From: Azoarcus sp.
GTDB lineage: Bacteria > Pseudomonadota > Gammaproteobacteria > Burkholderiales > Rhodocyclaceae
DNA length: 44,102 bases
Direction: 5' to 3'
Assembly (NCBI GenBank): GCA_031274995.1
Contig: JAISPJ010000082.1
Location: 1-44,102 of the forward strand
Position 1 is the first letter of the stretch, and each line of letters starts with the position of its first letter. Positions 40,733 to 44,102 of this stretch are shown in pieces. The position numbers were made by a program, and so were the translations under genes. Under the pieces are notes generated by a model, which searched no databases, was not told the origin of the DNA, and was given only the letters and a program-made list of their open reading frames with translations.

Positions 40733-42502
40733 ATGCGTTCCGAAACCTGCTTCTCGCGCTTGTGCCGGAAAGGGCCGTGCCTTTTCGCCTGCCTGTTTTT
40801 TTGCGCGTTTGCGCTTGCGGGCGAAGTCGCCACGGTCGAACTGGACGCGCCGCAGGAAATCCAGGCACTGCTCAAGCAATACGTCTACCTGCTGCGCATG
40901 GATGTCGACGCAATCCCCGAGGCGGGGCCGGATCGTTCCGCGCTCACGCGCCGCGCCCGCCGTGAAGTGGCCGCCTTGCTTGCCACCGAAGGCTATTTTT
41001 CCCCTGAAGTCCGCATCGACCGCTCCAACCCCGAACACTGGCGCCTCGTCGTCGAACCTGGGCAACGAACCGTCGTGGGGGAAGTCGACATCCAGTTTCA
41101 AAGCGAGGATCACGGCCCCGGCGCTGCTGACGAACTGAAAATGCGCCACGAGCAGCTACAGCGCGACTGGGCCATGCCACCCGGAACCCCATTCCGGCAG
41201 GAGAATTGGGAATCCGCCAAACAGTCCCTGCTTGATGCCCTGCGCGACGAACGATACGCGGCAGCAAAATTTGTTTCATCAAAAGCCGAAGTTGATCCCG
41301 ATGCCGCCAAAGCGTGGATCAAGATCGTGATCGATACCGGGCCGACCTTCCGCCTTGGTTCGCTTGAAGTCAGCGGCCTGCGCGATCTGCCGCCCGACTT
41401 CGTCGCCCGCTACAACACGCTCAGGGAAGGGAGCATTTACCGCCGCCGTGATCTTCTGGCTTTCCAGGAGTCCCTGCAAAGTGCGCCGCAACTGGCGGTT
41501 GTCGTTGTGAGCGTCGCCCCGGACCCGCAAAGAGCGGCAGCCATTCCCGTCCAGGTTGCCGTCACCGAAGCGCCGCCGCGCCGCATCAGGTTCGGCCTCG
41601 GCGCATCGAGCAACACCGGCTACCGGGTAGAGACCACATACCGTCACCTCAACCTGTTCGGAAACGGGTGGGAACTCGCCAGCGGTGTGCGGCTGGAGCA
41701 ACGGCGGCAATCGCTTTACACCGATCTTTTTCTGCCGCCGACGAATCAAGGCCGCCATCGTGACAGCTTCGGTGTGGGGCTGGATCGCAGCGACCTGGAA
41801 GGGCTCAAGATCAACACCCAGGCGGCAGGTGTGACGCGCACCATCAAGCGTGGCCATATTGAAACCCAGATAACCACGCGGGTACAGCACGAAACAATCC
41901 AACCTGATGACGCCGAAAAAAGCAGTTACAACACCCTTACCCTGAACTTGGGGAGAACCTGGCGCGCGGTCGATAACGTTCTCAACCCGCGCCAGGGGCA
42001 CGTGCTCGAATTTCAGTTGGGCGGTGGTCTTGGGTTGTCACCGCAAGCCAATGACTTTGGGCGTTTCTATGGACGAATCCAGCAATACGTCACCCTGGGG
42101 AGTGACAACGTCCTGACCTTGCGTGTCGAGGGCGGTTACACCCACGCAAACACACGGGACGGTGTACCGCAGGACTTCCTGTTTCGCGCGGGCGGGACGC
42201 AATCGGTGCGTGGCTACGCCTATCGCAGCCTGGGCGTGAAAGAAGGTTCCGCCATCGTTGGGGGGCGCATCCTCGGCGCGGGCAGCCTGGAACTCGTACA
42301 CTGGTTCGTACCCTCCACCGGGTTGGCCGTTTTCGTCGATTCGGGCGATGCCGCAGACACGGTAAAAGACTTTAGCTTCCACACCGGCTACGGTTTCGGT
42401 ATGCGTTGGCTAAGTCCCGCCGGGCCGCTGGCGGTTGATCTGGGATGGGGACAGGGAAAAACCCGCCCAAGGCTGCATTTCGGGGTATCGGTGGCGTTTT
42501 GA
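40733..42502 (+). CDS. tamA: Autotransporter/translocation assembly outer-membrane protein TamA (Omp85 family)
   Basis: A 589-residue Omp85-family protein. A signal peptide (residues ~1-28, ending FALAG) is followed by POTRA-like repeats (AALLATEGYFSPEVRI, GPTFRLGSLEVSGLRDLPPDFV) and a 16-stranded-type beta-barrel. The barrel has the Omp85 motif VRGY (GTQSVRGYAYRSLG) and a terminal phenylalanine (SVAF) as outer-membrane signature. TamA works with inner-membrane TamB in moving proteins or lipids to the outer membrane. It is directly behind fbp. tamB, normally the next gene, is not here: insertion-sequence relics follow the stop. Confidence 0.9.
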   Translation: MRSETCFSRLCRKGPCLFACLFFCAFALAGEVATVELDAPQEIQALLKQYVYLLRMDVDAIPEAGPDRSALTRRARREVAALLATEGYFSPEVRIDRSNPEHWRLVVEPGQRTVVGEVDIQFQSEDHGPGAADELKMRHEQLQRDWAMPPGTPFRQENWESAKQSLLDALRDERYAAAKFVSSKAEVDPDAAKAWIKIVIDTGPTFRLGSLEVSGLRDLPPDFVARYNTLREGSIYRRRDLLAFQESLQSAPQLAVVVVSVAPDPQRAAAIPVQVAVTEAPPRRIRFGLGASSNTGYRVETTYRHLNLFGNGWELASGVRLEQRRQSLYTDLFLPPTNQGRHRDSFGVGLDRSDLEGLKINTQAAGVTRTIKRGHIETQITTRVQHETIQPDDAEKSSYNTLTLNLGRTWRAVDNVLNPRQGHVLEFQLGGGLGLSPQANDFGRFYGRIQQYVTLGSDNVLTLRVEGGYTHANTRDGVPQDFLFRAGGTQSVRGYAYRSLGVKEGSAIVGGRILGAGSLELVHWFVPSTGLAVFVDSGDAADTVKDFSFHTGYGFGMRWLSPAGPLAVDLGWGQGKTRPRLHFGVSVAF

Positions 42503-42504
42503 AC

Positions 42505-42519
42505 CAAAACCGCTCTAAA
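42505..42519. repeat. 15-base repeat, copy 2
   Basis: CAAAACCGCTCTAAA, identical to 6,624-6,638. It lies three bases after the tamA stop and immediately before the IS3-like orfA stub, so it may mark the edge of an inserted sequence. Confidence 0.45.
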
Positions 42520-42566
42520 TGGCGCTCAACGACTTGACGCTTGAGTTGTTCATCCTGTTTCGTCAT
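42520..42566 (-). pseudogene. Stub resembling the start of an IS3-family orfA transposase
   Basis: Read on the minus strand the frame begins MTKQDEQLKRQVVERHLE and then runs into the 15-base repeat and antisense of tamA. The opening recalls the helix-turn-helix N-terminus of IS3/IS150 OrfA proteins, which start with similar lysine-rich phrases. The match is short (about 16 residues) and from memory, so other origins are possible. Confidence 0.4.
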
Positions 42567-42589
42567 AATTGTTCATCATACTTCGTCAT
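42548..42589. repeat. Imperfect direct repeat of 19 bases, two copies
   Basis: GTTCATC-N4-TTCGTCAT occurs at 42,548-42,566 and 42,571-42,589 (16 of 19 bases identical, 23-base period). On the minus strand each copy encodes MTK(Y/Q)DEQ(L), that is, the first codons of the orfA-like stub are duplicated beside the IS110 relic. Confidence 0.75.
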
Positions 42590-42928
42590 GTTTGACCTAT
42601 ATGAGCGCCTCCCGTTTGTGCAGGTTTTTTGACGTTCTGACTGACAGGATGGATTGCAGCTCTATATCCGTACATGGACTCCCGCCTATTGGCAAGATTG
42701 GTTTGTTGGTGAAGGTTACGACTGCGTCCGTACATTCGGCTTCTGAATGTGCGCCTTTGCGCACGAGCCAAGATGGATATTTGCGCACTTGTTCCTCATC
42801 GGCCTTCTGGCTTCATACCGCAGCCGCCGGATATATCAGGTTCTGCAAGCGCCGGTCCGACCAGTTCACCATGCTCGCCAATTCTTGCGCAATCGCGAAG
42901 AAGTTAAGCCAGGTCTGTAACTTGGATT
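42586..42928 (-). other. Non-coding 3' flank of the IS110-family relic, with stem-loops
   Basis: This 343-bp stretch has no credible gene. It holds two adjacent stem-loops, ACATTC/GAATGT (42,732-42,750) and GTGCGC-CTTT-GCGCAC (42,749-42,764), and a further GCGCAC copy downstream. In the IS1111 subgroup of IS110 elements the bridge RNA lies downstream of the recombinase, so this segment could contain such an RNA, but that is inference. Confidence 0.35.
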
Positions 42929-43463
42929 TTATGCTGTTTGGAAAGTCTCTTCATGTGCCAGGACTGACCACGCAATTCGTGCCGTTTTGTTCGCAAGGGC
43001 AATGGCTGCAATACTGACGTGTCGGCGTTGCAGCAGGCGTTTGATCCAGAGGCTGTGCCTGTCATTATGGCGTTCTATGAAGCGCATCACCGCTCGTGCG
43101 CCTTGCACGAGCAATGTCCGCAGATAGGTGTCGCCCCGTTTCGTGATGCCTCCGAGCCGCGTCTTGCCGCCGCTCGACCGTTGTCTTGGCGTCAACACAA
43201 GCCATGCCGCGAACTGTCTGCCATTGCGAAACTGAGACGGGTCGCCAACACAGCTTACAAGTGCAGTTGCAGTGATCGGGCCGATGCCAGGAACAGTCGC
43301 CAGTCGCTGGCAGGTATCGTTTTGCTTGAATATCTCCGCAATCTCGGTATTAATCTCGTCGAGCCACTTCTCCAGTGCCTTCAACTGCTCAAGGTACATC
43401 CATCCGAGGCGCCTGAGCAGTGGCGAGATGTGCGAATCTGGCTCACCGATAAGTGTGGCGATA
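42929..43463 (-). pseudogene. IS110-family transposase, copy B (C-terminal part)
   Basis: The C-terminal ~175 residues of an IS110-family (DEDD plus Tnp20) recombinase: a helical linker (LEQLKALEKWLDEINTEIAEIF), the RLATVPGIGPITATALV helix-hairpin-helix, FRNGRQFAAWLVLTPRQ, SSGGKTRLGGITKRGDTYLRTLLVQGARAV with the catalytic serine region, and a typical end AAIALANKTARIAWSVL. The N-terminal DEDD domain is missing; upstream the frame switches into copy A. The last ORF start candidates upstream are antisense or out-of-frame reading of copy A. The two copies differ clearly in sequence. Confidence 0.88.
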
Positions 43464-44102
43464 CGTGTCGCCCCGCTTGCTGATCCCATGTAAGTGGGTT
43501 TTGCCGCCCGTGCCGGTTTGCCGTGGTACAAGCCCCGCCCAGGCCGCGAACTCCCGGCCTGACCGGAACGCTTTCGCATCGCCCATCACAGCCACCGCCG
43601 CCGTGGCGGTGAGTAGTCCGACACCAGGTATCTCGCTGATCGCCTTGGCTGCCGGGTCTTCTTTCTTCTACTCACGCATCCGCCGCTCAATTTCGCCGAT
43701 GCGTTCGTCAAGTCGGCAAATTTCAGCCCATTGCTCGCGCAAGCTGTCAATCAGCACTGCCGGCAGACGATCTGAGAGCCTGCCAAGCAACTCAGGTAGG
43801 CCCTTGGCAAGGCTTGCTCGCCCTTGTCCCACGACTTCGCCGTATTCAGACAACATTCCACGAAGCCCGTTGACCTGCATCGTCCTGAACTTCACCAACT
43901 GCTCACGCATCCGGTGTGGCGAAAGCATGGCTTGCTGCATCTCCGTCTTCACGGCCACTGGCTTGCCCGGTTGCTGTACTGCCAGCCAGATCGCCCGTGC
44001 GTCAGCCGCATCGTTCTTGTTGCGGATGTTGAACGCTTTGACGTACTGGGCAGGCATCAGCTTGACCTGGTGGCCCAATTTGATGAGTTCCCGTGCCCAA
44101 TG
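43461..44102 (-). pseudogene. IS110-family transposase, copy A (truncated, amber stop)
   Basis: The frame is open to the right window edge (HWARELIK, then LGHQVKLMPAQYVKAF) and includes RNKNDAADARAIW, the DEDD-domain segment of IS110 recombinases. After RMRE an in-frame TAG (43,668-43,670) interrupts it; the same frame continues KKEDPAAKAISEIPGVGLLTA, FRSGREFAAWAGLVPRQ and GISKRGDTY, then breaks off at about 43,461 where copy B begins. Its N-terminus and upstream non-coding region are outside the window. The element is inactive as read here. Confidence 0.87.

Noticed and set aside
43019..43483. A 154-codon plus-strand frame within the IS110 region
   Set aside because: It is antisense to the clearly recognisable copy B transposase and has no features of its own.
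39418..43670. Amber codons reassigned, because both tnpA and IS110 copy A are broken by TAG in otherwise open frames
   Set aside because: hemB and the Sel1 gene in this window end normally with TAG, and both transposases are degenerate in other ways, so simple decay explains the stops.

Overview
The window looks like a GC-rich betaproteobacterial chromosome, most likely Rhodocyclales (Accumulibacter, Propionivibrio or Dechloromonas-like). This is an inference from gene content and order: petABC directly followed by sspAB, tyrS divergent from an M23 peptidase, a divergent ppk/ppx pair, etfBA with a DmdC/FadE-type acyl-CoA dehydrogenase, a PEP-CTERM protein, and tamA next to fbp. No rRNA or tRNA gene, CRISPR array or phage module is visible.

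Positions 1-36 kb are mostly housekeeping genes. They run: 3' end of hemB; a PEP-CTERM surface protein; bioB-bioC (biotin) divergent from comF; a DedA membrane protein and a sodium/solute symporter; a Sel1-repeat protein and ppk (polyphosphate synthesis) divergent from ppx (polyphosphate hydrolysis) and tatD; etfB-etfA and an acyl-CoA dehydrogenase (beta-oxidation electron transfer); gph-rpe; a class II cyclic-nucleotide phosphodiesterase; a PP2C phosphatase with an FHA protein (Ser/Thr phospho-signalling); a membrane coiled-coil protein; erpA; an M23 peptidase; tyrS-murI; an MgtA-type Mg2+ P-ATPase; the cytochrome bc1 operon petABC; sspA-sspB; and a hemerythrin. A reverse-strand sulfide-oxidation-like group follows: Crp/Fnr regulator, DUF2892 protein, Tat-exported sulfide:quinone-reductase-like flavoprotein, small membrane protein.

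From 36.3 kb onward the window is accessory. A stem-loop-rich segment between dadA and the Crp/Fnr gene looks like an orphan right end (omega-RNA scaffold) of an IS200/IS605 (TnpB) element, ending exactly at the regulator's start codon. From 37,809 to 39,486 lies a 1.68-kb degenerate Tn3-family transposon. It has a canonical left inverted repeat, a 5-bp target duplication (ATGCG) on both sides, a tnpR-type serine recombinase, a MNT/HEPN toxin-antitoxin-like pair translationally coupled to tnpR, and the C-terminal stub of tnpA with an amber stop. After fbp and tamA, the last 1.6 kb holds two different broken IS110-family transposases joined together, a structured 3' flank and a duplicated stub resembling an IS3-family orfA start, where tamB would normally be expected.

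The most interesting signals are the Tn3 relic whose toxin-antitoxin pair and resolvase share one promoter/operator, the orphan omega-RNA-like segment whose would-be guide is the start of the Crp/Fnr gene, and the fused IS110 copies with a possible bridge-RNA region.
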